Part shown: positions 25,122 to 34,153 of the stretch, in pieces
How the letters are laid out: each line of letters starts with the position of its first letter
Position numbering within the stretch: the stretch's first letter is position 1
Assembly: GCF_030811555.1 (NCBI RefSeq)
Contig: NZ_JAUSQZ010000001.1
Span: forward strand, 4,089,241-4,153,240
Source: Kineosporia succinea
Lineage (GTDB): Bacteria; Actinomycetota; Actinomycetes; Actinomycetales; Kineosporiaceae
DNA: 64,000 nt
Direction of reading: 5' to 3'
Notes under the pieces: model-generated
What the model was told of the DNA's origin: nothing
Databases searched by the model: none
The model's input: the letters and a program-made list of their open reading frames with translations, nothing else
Made by a program: the position numbers and the translations under genes

Positions 25122-26012
25122 GTGGACACGCGTAACACCCGGCGCACGTCGGCCGGACTCACGGTGACGGCGACCCTGCTGGCCGCGGGTGGTTCCCTGG
25201 TGGTGCTCACCGGCGGCGCCGCCCAGGCGGCGACGGGACCGGCCCAGGTCACCGTCAGCGGTGCTGGTCTCACCTACACCGCGGCGGCGGGCCAGGCCAA
25301 CCGGCTGACCGTGACCAAGAGCGAGGCGCCGGTCGAGAACGACGAGTCGCCCTTCGGATCGGCGGAGTTCACCTACCGCCTCGACGACAGCGTCGAGATC
25401 ACCTCGTCCGACGACCGCTGCACCTACCCGACCAGCTCCGACAAGACGCTGCTGGTCTGCACGTTCGTCTACGAGTCGGGGCAGGACCCCGACCGGGTCG
25501 GCACCTTCCGGCTGGGCGACGGCAACGACACGGTGAAGTTCGTGAACAAGACCGAGGACAGCTACGACAGCGACGCGTTCGACCTCGGCGCGGGCCACGA
25601 CACGTACACCAGCACCACCAGCAAGATCGACCCGAACCTGATCGGGGGTGGCTCGGGCAACGACACGATCACCACCGCCTACCAGGTCGGTGACCTGGCC
25701 TCGATCGACGGGGGAGCGGGGGCCGACGTCATCCGTACCGCGGGTGACTGGAACCGCGTCCACGGCGGCGCCGGTAACGACAAGATCTACGGCGGTGACG
25801 GTCGCCAGGACATCTGGGGCGACGACGGCGACGACCTGATCCACGGCGGCAAGGGCAACGACACCCTGTACGGCGGCCGGGGCAACGACACCGTCTACGG
25901 CAACAGCGGCGCCGACACGATCTACGGCAACAGCGGCAACGACAAGCTGTCCGGCGGTCCCGGCACCGACACGCTGCTCGGCGGCACCGGCAAGAACACG
26001 ATCAAGCAGTAG
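25122..26012 (+). CDS. Secreted RTX-type calcium-binding repeat protein
   Basis: GTG at 25122 is preceded by GGAGG with six-base spacing. The 296-residue protein has a Sec signal peptide (about 1-38, ending AAQAATG), a beta-rich middle with two Cys (C97 region and C108 region), and from about residue 170 a run of glycine/aspartate nonapeptides of the GGxGxDxUx kind (GGAGADVIR, GGAGNDKIYGGDG, GGKGNDTLYGGRG, GGPGTDTLLGGTG). RTX repeats fold into a calcium-binding beta roll outside the cell. There is no protease, lipase or adhesin motif, and no type I secretion genes nearby. Sec export is therefore the likely route, as in other actinobacterial RTX proteins. Confidence 0.86.
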   Translation: MDTRNTRRTSAGLTVTATLLAAGGSLVVLTGGAAQAATGPAQVTVSGAGLTYTAAAGQANRLTVTKSEAPVENDESPFGSAEFTYRLDDSVEITSSDDRCTYPTSSDKTLLVCTFVYESGQDPDRVGTFRLGDGNDTVKFVNKTEDSYDSDAFDLGAGHDTYTSTTSKIDPNLIGGGSGNDTITTAYQVGDLASIDGGAGADVIRTAGDWNRVHGGAGNDKIYGGDGRQDIWGDDGDDLIHGGKGNDTLYGGRGNDTVYGNSGADTIYGNSGNDKLSGGPGTDTLLGGTGKNTIKQ

Positions 26013-26019
26013 GCACGCG

Positions 26020-26415
26020 TCACCACGACCAGCCGCGCTCGGCGAGAAGCAGCTCTCGCCGGGCGCGCAGGTCGCGGCCGGCCAGCCGCACCGGCGGTGG
26101 AGTGGCGTGTCCCACCGGGGCGCACTCCGGCGCCGGCTCGGCGACGCCGGCCAGGCAGCAGGCCTTTCCGAGCAGAGCGTCGTAGGCCGCGGCGCGGGCC
26201 TCGAGCCGGGCCGCCCGGGCGAAGATCGTCTCGTCGTGGTGCAGCCGGGCCATCTCGTCGGCCAGCACGGCCAGGCGCATCTGCAGGCGCAGCGCCTCGA
26301 ACGGGTCGGGTGAGGACGCCGGGGGCTCGGCCCGGCGCCAAGGGGAGAGAGCGCGTAGCAGCTCGGTGATCACGGGCAACCCTGAAACGTCGTGGTCGTT
26401 GAGGTGCGGCAGCAT
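26020..26415 (-). CDS. Small hypothetical protein
   Basis: I do not recognise this 131-residue protein. ATG at 26413-26415 has GAAGGG five to six bases upstream and is preferred over the GTG two codons earlier. The middle is an amphipathic helix-rich stretch (LQMRLAVLADEMARLHHDE, then ARAARLEARAAAYDALLG), suggesting a coiled coil. The C-terminus is Pro/Arg-rich and contains CC and C residues. It ends 7 bases from the convergent RTX gene. No function is proposed. Confidence 0.6.
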   Translation of the reverse strand: MLPHLNDHDVSGLPVITELLRALSPWRRAEPPASSPDPFEALRLQMRLAVLADEMARLHHDETIFARAARLEARAAAYDALLGKACCLAGVAEPAPECAPVGHATPPPVRLAGRDLRARRELLLAERGWSW

Positions 26416-26636
26416 CGCCACCCTTCACGATACGTTCGGCGCCCTCCTGATCACCACGCGTCCTCGTGCCCTTTGAGCGCATTCACGCCGCAGCCGGACG
26501 GGCGCGGAGAGTGATCCGTATCGCCCCGGCGCGGGTCGTCCATGACATTTGGTGCGATCCGTGAACCATCACCCGGTACCGTCTCGTACGGACGTCCGGT
26601 TCAGCGGGCCCCGCCTTCACACCGTAGGGAGGGTGG

Positions 26637-28259
26637 ATGAGCGACGCGCGCGCACGCGCCAGCGCCTCGACCGTGCGCGACGAGCTCATGGCTGAGTACC
26701 TGCGGGTCAGTGAGCAGATGCTGGCCACGCAGCGCGAGGTGATGCTCGCCTACCTGAACGACGACACCCCCGACCCCGAGGCGGCCGACGAGCGGCCCGT
26801 GCGCCGGGTGCGCACCCTGCGCCTGCTCGAGCCCGCTGACGCCACTTCCTCCGGCTCCTGGTTGCTCGTCGGCCGGGGCCCCAGGGTGAACGAACTCGCC
26901 GCCCTCCTGCGCTCACACGGTTCGGCGGTGCGGGTCGCCGACGATCTTTCGAGCCCCGTGGTGGACGTCGCGGGCGTCCTCCTCACCGGCCCACTTTCCG
27001 AGGCCCCGCGTGCTGCCCTGCCCGACGTCCACCCGCACCTGACGTGGGCGCTGAAGTCCGGGGTGGGGCGTCTCGTGGCGCTGACCGGCGGGGGGACGGA
27101 GTCCGACGGCCTCGCCGGAACCCTGCGAGCTCTCCGCCTCGGCCACCCCCACGCCCAGATCCGCCTGGTCGACATCACCGACCGGGCCCCCGAGCCCACC
27201 CTGCTCCCCGAAGTAGCCACCGAAGTCCTCCGCCCCGCCCTCCCGAACCCCCACACCCCACCGCCCGCGCCGGGTGCGGCGCCCGCTCGAGGGGTGGTGC
27301 CCACCGCGGGTGGGGTGCCTGCCTCGAGAGAAGGGACGTCGGTGGCGGCGGATCGGGCGGCTGAGGTCACGCGCTGGGGTGGACGCTGGTTCCGGGCCGA
27401 GATGACGCCCCAGCCCATCACCGGTGACCCCGGCAGTGCGGCCGAGCTGATCCGGGAGGCCGGTCTCGAGCCGGGCAGCGTCGTGCTCGTCTCCGGTGGG
27501 TTCCACGGCGTCGCAGCCGATCTGGTGCGCGACCTGGCCCGCGCCGGATGCCGTGTCGACCTGGCCGGCCCGACCGCGCCTGAGCCCCCGGCCGAAGCCC
27601 CGGCCCCGGTGTCGTGCGAGGACGAGGGCGACGCGGAGACGGCCCGCGACCTCGCCGACCTCTACGCCGCCCTGGCCCGGTCCGGAGGACTGCTGCCCGG
27701 AGCGGTCGATCTCCAGGCGCGCGAGGCCCTGGCCTCCCGCCAGGTCGGGCAGCTGCTGGCTGATCTCGCCACGACCCGCACCGCCGAGGGCCACCTCGCC
27801 GACGTCGTGCACCACCGCCTCGACACCGCCGACGAGTCCGAGGCCGTGCGCCTGGTCAAGACCGTGCTCGCCGACCGCGGCCGCCTCGACCTCGTCGTGC
27901 ACGTGACCGGCGTGACCGAGCACGACCGCACGTTCGCCGGCGTCTACGCCACCGAGGCCCGCGCCGCCCGGTCCCTGCTCAACGCCCTGACCGAGAGCGG
28001 CACCTCGGGCGGGAGTGCCACTCCCACCCTGGGCACCGTGCTGCTGACCACGATCGACGCCCCGGCCGAAAGCACGATCCGGGCCGGGCAGTCCGCGCTC
28101 AGCGACACCCTCGGCCGGATCGGCGACCGTTACGCCACCACCTCCGGAAGCCGGACCGTGACGATCACGTGTGCCGACGCGTCCGCCCTGGCGCCCCTCG
28201 CCCTTCTCGGCGAACTGGCCCACGGCGAACCGCATCTGACCCAGGTGACCTACAGCTGA
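26637..28259 (+). CDS. Orphan polyketide-synthase-like ketoreductase, catalytic residues degenerate
   Basis: The 540-residue protein begins at ATG with GGAGGG upstream. Residues 1-45 form a helix ending QMLATQREVMLAYL, which resembles the linker before carrier domains in iterative PKS/PUFA synthases. It then reads as a two-part ketoreductase. A structural half covers about 70-200. The NADPH-binding half follows a WGGRWFRAEM strand, with SVVLVSGGFHGVAADLVRDL and VVHVTGVTEHDRTFAGVYA, the latter matching GAGVLxD...f..V...K. The active-site Ser/Tyr/Asn pattern is not conserved: the usual SSxxGxxGQxxYAAAN is here LTTIDAPAES then RAGQSALSDTLG, with no Tyr. A Pro-rich linker (about 205-235) splits it. 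No other PKS genes are near. It may be a relic or a non-catalytic scaffold. Confidence 0.62.
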   Translation: MSDARARASASTVRDELMAEYLRVSEQMLATQREVMLAYLNDDTPDPEAADERPVRRVRTLRLLEPADATSSGSWLLVGRGPRVNELAALLRSHGSAVRVADDLSSPVVDVAGVLLTGPLSEAPRAALPDVHPHLTWALKSGVGRLVALTGGGTESDGLAGTLRALRLGHPHAQIRLVDITDRAPEPTLLPEVATEVLRPALPNPHTPPPAPGAAPARGVVPTAGGVPASREGTSVAADRAAEVTRWGGRWFRAEMTPQPITGDPGSAAELIREAGLEPGSVVLVSGGFHGVAADLVRDLARAGCRVDLAGPTAPEPPAEAPAPVSCEDEGDAETARDLADLYAALARSGGLLPGAVDLQAREALASRQVGQLLADLATTRTAEGHLADVVHHRLDTADESEAVRLVKTVLADRGRLDLVVHVTGVTEHDRTFAGVYATEARAARSLLNALTESGTSGGSATPTLGTVLLTTIDAPAESTIRAGQSALSDTLGRIGDRYATTSGSRTVTITCADASALAPLALLGELAHGEPHLTQVTYS

Positions 28260-28263
28260 TCGG

Positions 28264-28285
28264 CCGGGCGGCCCTGAGCGCCCGG
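28264..28285 (+). terminator. G/C-rich hairpin after ketoreductase-like gene
   Basis: CCGGGCG pairs perfectly with CGCCCGG around an eight-base loop, 4 bases after the stop. There is no U-tract, as is common in actinomycetes. Confidence 0.5.
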
Positions 28286-28353
28286 GGAACTGACCGCGAC
28301 GAGGTTCCGGTCTCAGGAACACGCACGCGGAGCCGCATACTCACGGACGTTAG

Positions 28354-28383
28354 TTGGATCCAATGTTCATTTGTTAGGATCCC
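28354..28383. promoter_or_regulatory. Paired palindromic operator upstream of aldehyde dehydrogenase (regulon site 1)
   Basis: TTGGATCCAA at 28354-28363 is a perfect palindrome. A second, weaker copy, TTAGGATCCC, lies at 28374-28383. Their GGATCC cores (28356 and 28377) are 21 bases apart. The same pair with identical spacing occurs upstream of the aminotransferase and Rieske operons, pointing to a shared regulator, most likely the GntR protein encoded at 34214-34909. Confidence 0.72.
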
Positions 28384-28409
28384 GAGAAGTCGAGTCGTGA
28401 GGAGATCAC

Positions 28410-29870
28410 GTGTCCGAGACGCTGCGCGACGGTCTGGGCGCCCTGCCCGCCGTGAGCCCGTTCCTGCTGGCGGGGGAGTGGGTGTCCGACGGGCGTGAGC
28501 TCTTCGACGTCGTCGACCCGGCCACCGAGCAGGTGCTCACCCAGGTGCCCCAGGCCACCGCGTCCGACGTCGATCAGGCCGTGCGGGCCGGGCGTCAGGC
28601 CCTGGCCGACCGCACCTGGACCGGCCTCGACCCGCTCGAACGAGCCCGGGTGCTCAACCGGATCGCCGACCTGATCGAGGCCGAGCTCGAAGATCTGGCC
28701 GTCCTCGAGACCCGCGACAACGGCAAGCCGATCGAGCGCTCGCGGGCCGACACCGCCAACGCCGCAAGAACTTTCCGGCACTACGCGGGCGCTCCCTCCC
28801 GTCTGGCCGGGGCCACCGTGCCGATCGGTGACGGCCACCACGTCTACACCACGCTGAACCCGGTGGGTGTCGCCGCGCTGATCCTGCCCTGGAACTTCCC
28901 GATCATGACCGGGGCCTTCAAGATCGCTCCGGCCCTGGCGGCCGGCTGCCCGATCGTGGTGAAACCGGCCGAGCAGACGCCTCTCACGATGCTCCGCCTG
29001 GCGGCGATCATGCGCGAGGCCGGGGTGCCCGACGGTGTGGTCAGCGTTCTCACCGGTGACGGGCGGGTGGGTGCCGCACTGGTGGAACATCCTGGCGTGT
29101 CGAAGGTCTCGTTCACCGGCAGCACCGAGGTGGGGCGCCTGGTGGGCCGTTCCGCCGCCTCCACGTTCAAGCGGGTCACGCTCGAGCTCGGGGGCAAGAG
29201 CGCCAACATCGTGTTCGCCGACGCCGATCTGGATGCGGCCGTCACCATGGCCATGCGGGCCTCGTTCGGTCACTCCGGCCAGATGTGCACGGCGGGAAGC
29301 CGCCTGCTGGTGCAGAACTCGATCCTTCCGGAGATGACGGCGCGGCTCACCGCGGCGGTCGCGAAGGTGCCGATGGGAGACGGGCTGGGCGGCGGGGTCT
29401 CGGTCGGCCCGTTGGTCTCGGCGGAGCAGAGGGCGCAGGTGCTCGGCTACGTCGAGCAGGGGGTCGCCGAGGGGGCGGAGCTGGTGGCCGGGGGTGGGAC
29501 ACCCTCCGGCCCGGGCTATTACGTCGAGCCCACGCTGTTCACCGGGGTGCGCAACGACATGGTGATCGCCCGCGAGGAGATCTTCGGCCCGGTCGTGGGC
29601 GTGATCGGTTTCGACGACGAGGACGAGGCGATCGCGATCGCCAACGACTCCAGTTACGGCCTGGCGGGCGGGGTCTGGACCAACGACCTGCGCCGGGCTC
29701 ACCGGGTCGCGGCGCGCATCGACGCCGGCACGATCTGGGTCAACACCTACAACATCTTCGACCCCGCCCTGGGTTTCGGCGGTGTGAAGGACTCCGGCAT
29801 CGGCCGTGACCTGGGTGATGAGGCGCTGCTCGGCTACACGGAGAGCAAGGCCGTGGTCGTGGCGCTGTAG
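28410..29870 (+). CDS. NAD(P)-dependent aldehyde dehydrogenase
   Basis: GTG at 28410 follows GAGGAG. The 486-residue protein is a full-length ALDH-superfamily member: NAD-binding region with PWNFPIMTGAFKIAPALAAG and KPAEQTPLT, SFTGSTEVGRL, the general-base glutamate E259 in LELGGKSANIVF, and the nucleophile C293 in GQMCTAGSR. The C-terminus is EEIFGPVVGVI. It oxidises an aldehyde to the acid in the cytoplasm. Within this regulon the natural source of aldehyde is the copper amine oxidase encoded 2.4 kb downstream, so it probably completes amine to acid conversion. The substrate is inferred only as an amine-derived aldehyde. Confidence 0.94.
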   Translation: MSETLRDGLGALPAVSPFLLAGEWVSDGRELFDVVDPATEQVLTQVPQATASDVDQAVRAGRQALADRTWTGLDPLERARVLNRIADLIEAELEDLAVLETRDNGKPIERSRADTANAARTFRHYAGAPSRLAGATVPIGDGHHVYTTLNPVGVAALILPWNFPIMTGAFKIAPALAAGCPIVVKPAEQTPLTMLRLAAIMREAGVPDGVVSVLTGDGRVGAALVEHPGVSKVSFTGSTEVGRLVGRSAASTFKRVTLELGGKSANIVFADADLDAAVTMAMRASFGHSGQMCTAGSRLLVQNSILPEMTARLTAAVAKVPMGDGLGGGVSVGPLVSAEQRAQVLGYVEQGVAEGAELVAGGGTPSGPGYYVEPTLFTGVRNDMVIAREEIFGPVVGVIGFDDEDEAIAIANDSSYGLAGGVWTNDLRRAHRVAARIDAGTIWVNTYNIFDPALGFGGVKDSGIGRDLGDEALLGYTESKAVVVAL

Positions 29871-29885
29871 AGCCACCTGTTCAAA

Positions 29886-29916
29886 TTGGATCCATCTCGC
29901 ATAGAATTGGATGCAG
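29886..29916. promoter_or_regulatory. Paired palindromic operator upstream of aminotransferase operon (regulon site 2)
   Basis: TTGGATCCAT at 29886-29895 and TTGGATGCAG at 29907-29916 have their six-base cores (29888 and 29909) 21 bases apart, the same geometry as sites 1 and 3. A further partial core GGATCG lies at 29919. The second half-site overlaps the most upstream possible ATG of the next gene, which argues for the later GTG start. Confidence 0.68.
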
Positions 29917-29949
29917 ATGGATCGACGTTGCTATCACGAGGCGGTTGGT

Positions 29950-31158
29950 GTGGAGAGCTCGCTACAGGTGCGCGGCCCGATCGACGTGGCGGCCGAGCGG
30001 GCGCGCACGCCGGGAGCGGCCGTCACGCATCACTTCAATGCCGCGGGCTCGGCCCTGCCGACCGCCTCGGTGGTGCAGGCCGTGGTCGACCACCTCCGGC
30101 TGGAGGAGCGGATCGGCGGGTACGAGGCCGCGCACCAGGTGGCCGACCGGATCGAGGCGGTCTACGGCGACGCGGCCCGGCTGATCGGGGCGCAGGCGCC
30201 GGAGATCGCGCTGTTCGACAGTGCCAGCACCGGCCTGCGCTCGATCGTCGACGCGCTCCGCCTCGGGGAGAACAAGAGTCGCCTGCTGGTCAGCCGGTCG
30301 ACCTACGTCAGCCACGCGCTGCACCTGATGAGCCTGGGCCGAGAGCACGACGTCGAGCTGGTGGTCGTGCCCAACGACCCGAACGGCACGATCGACCTGA
30401 CCGCGCTCGACGGGCAGCTCGCCTCCGGCGGCCCGGCCGTGGTCTGCGTCGCGCACATCCCCACCTCGTCCGGCCTGGTCGAGCCGGTCGCCGCGATCGG
30501 CGCCCTGGCCCGGCGTCACGGCGCCCGCTACGTGCTCGACGCCACGCAGTCCGTCGGCCAGGTGCACATCGACGTCACCGAGATCGGGTGCGACGTCCTC
30601 GTCACCACCGGCCGCAAGTTCCTCCGGGCCCCGCGCGGCACCGGATTCGCCTACGTCAGTGCCGGCCTCGACCTCCCCCCGACCGCACCCGACGTGCGCG
30701 GGGCGGTCTGGACCGCGTCCACCAGCTGGGAACTCAAGCCCGGGGCGCGCCGGTTCGAGACCTGGGAGGCGTCGATCGGGGCACGCGTCGGGCTGGGGGT
30801 GGCGCTCGAGGAGGCCCTGTCCCTCGGAACCGAGCAGACCGAGCGGCATCTCGTGGCCCGCGCCGCGTCCCTGCGCGAAAGTCTGGCGGAGACACCGAAG
30901 GTGACCGTCCAGGATCCGCCGTGCTCCCCGTCCGCCATCGTGACCTTCACCGTCGACGGCATCACCCCGCTGCGGGTGAACGAGCAGCTCGGCCGGCTGG
31001 GCGTGCGCACGGTCTCGGTGCCGGCCTCGCACGCGCAGTGGGACCTGGGCGCGCGGGGCGTGGACGCGGTGGTGCGGGCGTCGGTGCACGTCTACAACGA
31101 TGACGACGACATGGCTGCGCTGGTGGACGCGGTCGCCCGGATCGCGACGGGGGGCTGA
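29950..31158 (+). CDS. Class V PLP-dependent aminotransferase (cysteine-desulfurase-like fold)
   Basis: An ATG at 29911 lies inside the operator, so I prefer GTG 29950 with GAGG eight bases upstream: 402 residues. The PLP pattern is that of fold-type I class V enzymes: HFNAAGSALPT, FDSASTGLRSIVDAL, a conserved D(A)TQ in VLDATQSVGQ, and the Schiff-base lysine K223 in TTGRKFLRAPRGTGF. NifS/IscS-like cysteine desulfurases share this fold, but here the active-site cysteine loop is not evident (ASHAQWDLGARG region). Transamination or beta/gamma-elimination is more likely than desulfuration. It is first in a three-gene operon with the FAD oxidase (one-base gap) and copper amine oxidase, which implies a role in catabolism of an amine or amino acid. 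Confidence 0.85.
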   Translation: MESSLQVRGPIDVAAERARTPGAAVTHHFNAAGSALPTASVVQAVVDHLRLEERIGGYEAAHQVADRIEAVYGDAARLIGAQAPEIALFDSASTGLRSIVDALRLGENKSRLLVSRSTYVSHALHLMSLGREHDVELVVVPNDPNGTIDLTALDGQLASGGPAVVCVAHIPTSSGLVEPVAAIGALARRHGARYVLDATQSVGQVHIDVTEIGCDVLVTTGRKFLRAPRGTGFAYVSAGLDLPPTAPDVRGAVWTASTSWELKPGARRFETWEASIGARVGLGVALEEALSLGTEQTERHLVARAASLRESLAETPKVTVQDPPCSPSAIVTFTVDGITPLRVNEQLGRLGVRTVSVPASHAQWDLGARGVDAVVRASVHVYNDDDDMAALVDAVARIATGG

Positions 31159-31159
31159 C

Positions 31160-32260
31160 ATGACGGACGTCGACGTGGTCGTGGTCGGGCTCGGGATTCA
31201 CGGCTCGGCCGCCGTTCATGAGCTGAGCCGGCGCGGGGTCGAGGTGCTCGGGCTGGAACGGTTCGATCCGGGCCACAGCCGGGGATCGTCGCACGGACGC
31301 ACCCGGATGATCCGCCGGGCCTACCCGAACCAGCTCTGGAACCCGCTCGTGGAAAGGGCCTACGCCGGCTGGGCCCGCTGGGAGGCGGCCTTCGGCACCC
31401 CGCTCCTGCATCGCACGGGAGGTCTCTACACCTATGCGGGCGAGTCGAGTATGCAGGGGCCGGGTACCTCGGTACTGAAGGGCCGGTCCGAGATGGCCGC
31501 GGTCATGCCGGGATTCGTCGCACCGGAGGGGTATGCGGGGGTTCACGATCCTGACGCCGGAGTGCTCGAGGCCTCGACGGCGCTGAGGGGCGCTCAGGAA
31601 GGTGCGGTGGCCGACGGCGCTGTTCTCGCGTTCGGCGAGAGCGTGCTGTCGTGGCGTCAGAAGGGGGAGGGTGTGGTCGTGACCACCGACCGTCGCGAGA
31701 TCAGCTGCCGCAAGCTGGTTCTCACGGCCGGGTCCTGGTCCGGCACACTGGTTCCCGAACTGGCCCACCTGTTCGAGGTCTGGCGCATCGTCACGGTCAC
31801 CCTGGCCGCCGGGCAGAGCGCCGGGCAGCCGCCGCAGCTCGGCTGCTTCTCGGTCGACCGGCCGGAGGGCCTGGTGTTCGGCATTCCCGACGCCGACGGC
31901 AACGGGTTCAAGGCCGGAATCGACGCCGGAAAGGTCTGGGATCCGGACGAACCCGCGACTCCGGCCACGCCGGCCGAGATCGACGAGCTGGTCACCCTGA
32001 TGACGAGCTACGTGCCGGGCATCGAGCCGGAGGTGGCCGAGGTCGCGTCGTGCCTCTACACCATGACCGCCGACAGACGTTTCGTCATCGGCACCCTGCC
32101 CTGGTCGCCCGCCGTCACCGTCGCCGCGGCCTGCTCCGGGCACGGGTTCAAGTTCGGTCCCGCCGTGGGGGAGGCCGTGGCCGACCTGGTGCTCGGGAAC
32201 CCGCGGGAAGACCTGGAATTCGTCGGCGTACAGCGCCATCACGTGAGGAGTACGCAGTGA
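31160..32260 (+). CDS. Sarcosine-oxidase-like FAD amine oxidase (MSOX/MTOX family)
   Basis: The ATG starts one base after the aminotransferase stop. The 366-residue protein has the N-terminal FAD motif VVVVGLGIHGSAAVHEL and SRGSSHGRTRMIRRAY, the conserved block of monomeric sarcosine/N-methyl-amino-acid oxidases. C298 in ASCLYTMTADRRFVIG sits at the position of the covalent-flavin cysteine of that family. The C-terminal CSGHGFKFGPAVGEAVADL also fits. These enzymes oxidise secondary amines to an aldehyde plus a primary amine and H2O2. Placed between an aminotransferase and a copper amine oxidase, it would supply a primary amine or act on an N-alkyl substrate; this step is inference. Confidence 0.9.
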   Translation: MTDVDVVVVGLGIHGSAAVHELSRRGVEVLGLERFDPGHSRGSSHGRTRMIRRAYPNQLWNPLVERAYAGWARWEAAFGTPLLHRTGGLYTYAGESSMQGPGTSVLKGRSEMAAVMPGFVAPEGYAGVHDPDAGVLEASTALRGAQEGAVADGAVLAFGESVLSWRQKGEGVVVTTDRREISCRKLVLTAGSWSGTLVPELAHLFEVWRIVTVTLAAGQSAGQPPQLGCFSVDRPEGLVFGIPDADGNGFKAGIDAGKVWDPDEPATPATPAEIDELVTLMTSYVPGIEPEVAEVASCLYTMTADRRFVIGTLPWSPAVTVAAACSGHGFKFGPAVGEAVADLVLGNPREDLEFVGVQRHHVRSTQ

Positions 32261-34149
32261 CGCGCCACTGGAACGACCCGCTCACCGAGGACGAGATCGC
32301 CGGGGTGATCGCCCTGGTCCGGGCCGACGCCCGCATCGGTGACCGGCCGCGCTTCTGGGGTATCGCGGTGGACGAGGCCCTCGCCCGCGCCCTGGCCCCC
32401 GGTCAGGGCCGCCCGGTGCGCACCGTGGTGATGAACCCGGACGCGCACGCCGCGTGGGAGGTCGCGGCCTGGACGGCCGGCGACGACCGCGAGGCCTCGC
32501 TGGCGACCTGGCGGGACGTGGACGCCAAGCGCCCCGGCGTCTCCAGCGAGGAGGCCCGGCTCGTGGCGCAGGCCTGCCGGGAGGACCAGGGGCTGAAGGA
32601 CGCCCTGGCCAAGCGCGGGATCACCGACGTGTCGCTGGTCTGGGTCGACCCCGAGTCGATCACCGGGTTCGAGCCCGAGGGCTACGAGGACCGCCGGCTT
32701 TCGTGGGGCACGGTGTGGCACCGCGAGAGCGCCGACGACAACGGATACGCCCGTCCGGTGGCCGGCCTGGTGCCGATCATCGACCTGGAGACGCTCGAGG
32801 TCCTCTCCATCGAAGACCACGGCGTGCTGCCGATGGCCTCCGAGCACGGCAACTACCGTTCGGGCAGCTGGGGTCCCGACCGGGAGGTGTCCCCGCTCGA
32901 GATCATCCAGCCCGAGGGGCCCGGTTTCGGCATCGACGGGCAGCTGATCACCTGGCAGGACTGGGCCTTCCGCATCGGGTTCACGCACCGCGAGGGCATG
33001 GTGCTGCACGACATCACCCACGCCGGGCGGTCGATCGTGAAGCGCGCGGCGGTGAACGAGATGTACGTGCCCTACCTCGACCCCGACCCCACGGCCTACC
33101 GCAAGAACTTCTTCGACTGGGGCGAGTACGGCGCCGGACCGCTCACCGCCTCGCTCGAGCTGGGCTGTGACTGCCTGGGCGAGATCCGCTACTTCGACGC
33201 CGCGGTGGTGAACGGCCACGGTGACGCGCGCACCATCAAGAACGCGGTCTGCCTGCACGAGGAGGACTACTCGATCCTCTGGAAGCACGTGAACACCCGC
33301 ACCGGCGAGGCCGACGTGCGCCGCGCCCGGCGTCTGGTGGTCTCGTTCTTCGCCACGGTCGCCAACTACGACTACGGCTTCTACTGGTCGTTCTACCAGG
33401 ACGGCATGATCGAGCTGGAGATCAAGCTCACCGGCGTCATGTCGGTCTCGGGCATCGCCGACGACGCGCGGCCGGCCTACGGGCGCCTCGTCAGCCCCAA
33501 CGTGCAGGCGCCGAACCACCAGCACTACTTCGGCATGCGCATGGACATGGCCGTCGACGGCCCGGTCAACCGGCTCTACGAGGTGCACTCCGAGGTCGAG
33601 GAGGACGAGGAGCTCAACCCGTACGGCAACGCCTGCAAGGTGGTACGCACCCCGCTGCTGACCGAGAAAGCCGCTGCGCGCCGGGCCAATCCGGCCGCGT
33701 CGACGTTCTGGCTGGTCGAGAGCGACGACACGGTGAACCGGTACGGCGACAAGACCGCGTACCGGCTGTCGATCCAGAACACCGCACGGCTCTTCGCAAA
33801 GCCGGGCAGCGTGGTGGAACGCAAGGCGCCGTTCGTCGGGCAGCACCTGTGGGCCTCGGTGTTCGACGGCAACGAGCGGTTCATCGCCGGGGAGTACCCG
33901 AACCAGGCCGATCTGGGGGCCGACGGCATCCAGGCCTGGCAGCAGGCCGACCGGTCGCTCGACGGTGCGGAACTCGTGCTCTGGCCGGTGATCGGGGTGC
34001 ATCACGTGCCGCGTCCGGAGGAGTGGCCGATCATGCCGGTGCACCGCCTCGGCATGCGCCTGGAGCCGGACGGCTTCTTCGACCGCAACCCGTCGCTGGA
34101 TCTGCCGGCGCCGATGAGCCACGGCGCTGCCGACGAGTGCTGTCACTGA
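32257..34149 (+). CDS. Copper-containing primary-amine oxidase (topaquinone enzyme)
   Basis: The long frame extends into the upstream gene, but GTG 32257 overlaps its stop (GTGA) and has GAGGAG seven bases before it, giving 630 residues. The topaquinone precursor is Y371 in TVANYDYGFYW (consensus N-Y-D/E). Copper ligands are HQH in NVQAPNHQHYFGMRMDM plus a C-terminal His in VIGVHHVP. The catalytic-base aspartate region YLDPDPTAYRKNFFDWGEYG is present. Length and lack of a signal peptide match cytoplasmic actinobacterial (Arthrobacter-type) amine oxidases. It converts RCH2NH2 to aldehyde, NH3 and H2O2; the aldehyde dehydrogenase of site 1 is the obvious next enzyme. Confidence 0.95.
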   Translation: MTRHWNDPLTEDEIAGVIALVRADARIGDRPRFWGIAVDEALARALAPGQGRPVRTVVMNPDAHAAWEVAAWTAGDDREASLATWRDVDAKRPGVSSEEARLVAQACREDQGLKDALAKRGITDVSLVWVDPESITGFEPEGYEDRRLSWGTVWHRESADDNGYARPVAGLVPIIDLETLEVLSIEDHGVLPMASEHGNYRSGSWGPDREVSPLEIIQPEGPGFGIDGQLITWQDWAFRIGFTHREGMVLHDITHAGRSIVKRAAVNEMYVPYLDPDPTAYRKNFFDWGEYGAGPLTASLELGCDCLGEIRYFDAAVVNGHGDARTIKNAVCLHEEDYSILWKHVNTRTGEADVRRARRLVVSFFATVANYDYGFYWSFYQDGMIELEIKLTGVMSVSGIADDARPAYGRLVSPNVQAPNHQHYFGMRMDMAVDGPVNRLYEVHSEVEEDEELNPYGNACKVVRTPLLTEKAAARRANPAASTFWLVESDDTVNRYGDKTAYRLSIQNTARLFAKPGSVVERKAPFVGQHLWASVFDGNERFIAGEYPNQADLGADGIQAWQQADRSLDGAELVLWPVIGVHHVPRPEEWPIMPVHRLGMRLEPDGFFDRNPSLDLPAPMSHGAADECCH

Positions 34150-34153
34150 AAGA

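Noticed and set aside
26637-28259. Part of a polyketide biosynthetic cluster
   Set aside because: No ketosynthase, acyltransferase or carrier protein genes are nearby, and the catalytic tyrosine is missing.
29911-29949. Earlier ATG start of the aminotransferase gene
   Set aside because: It lies inside the second half of the operator pair; GTG 29950 has a ribosome binding site and better spacing to the operator.
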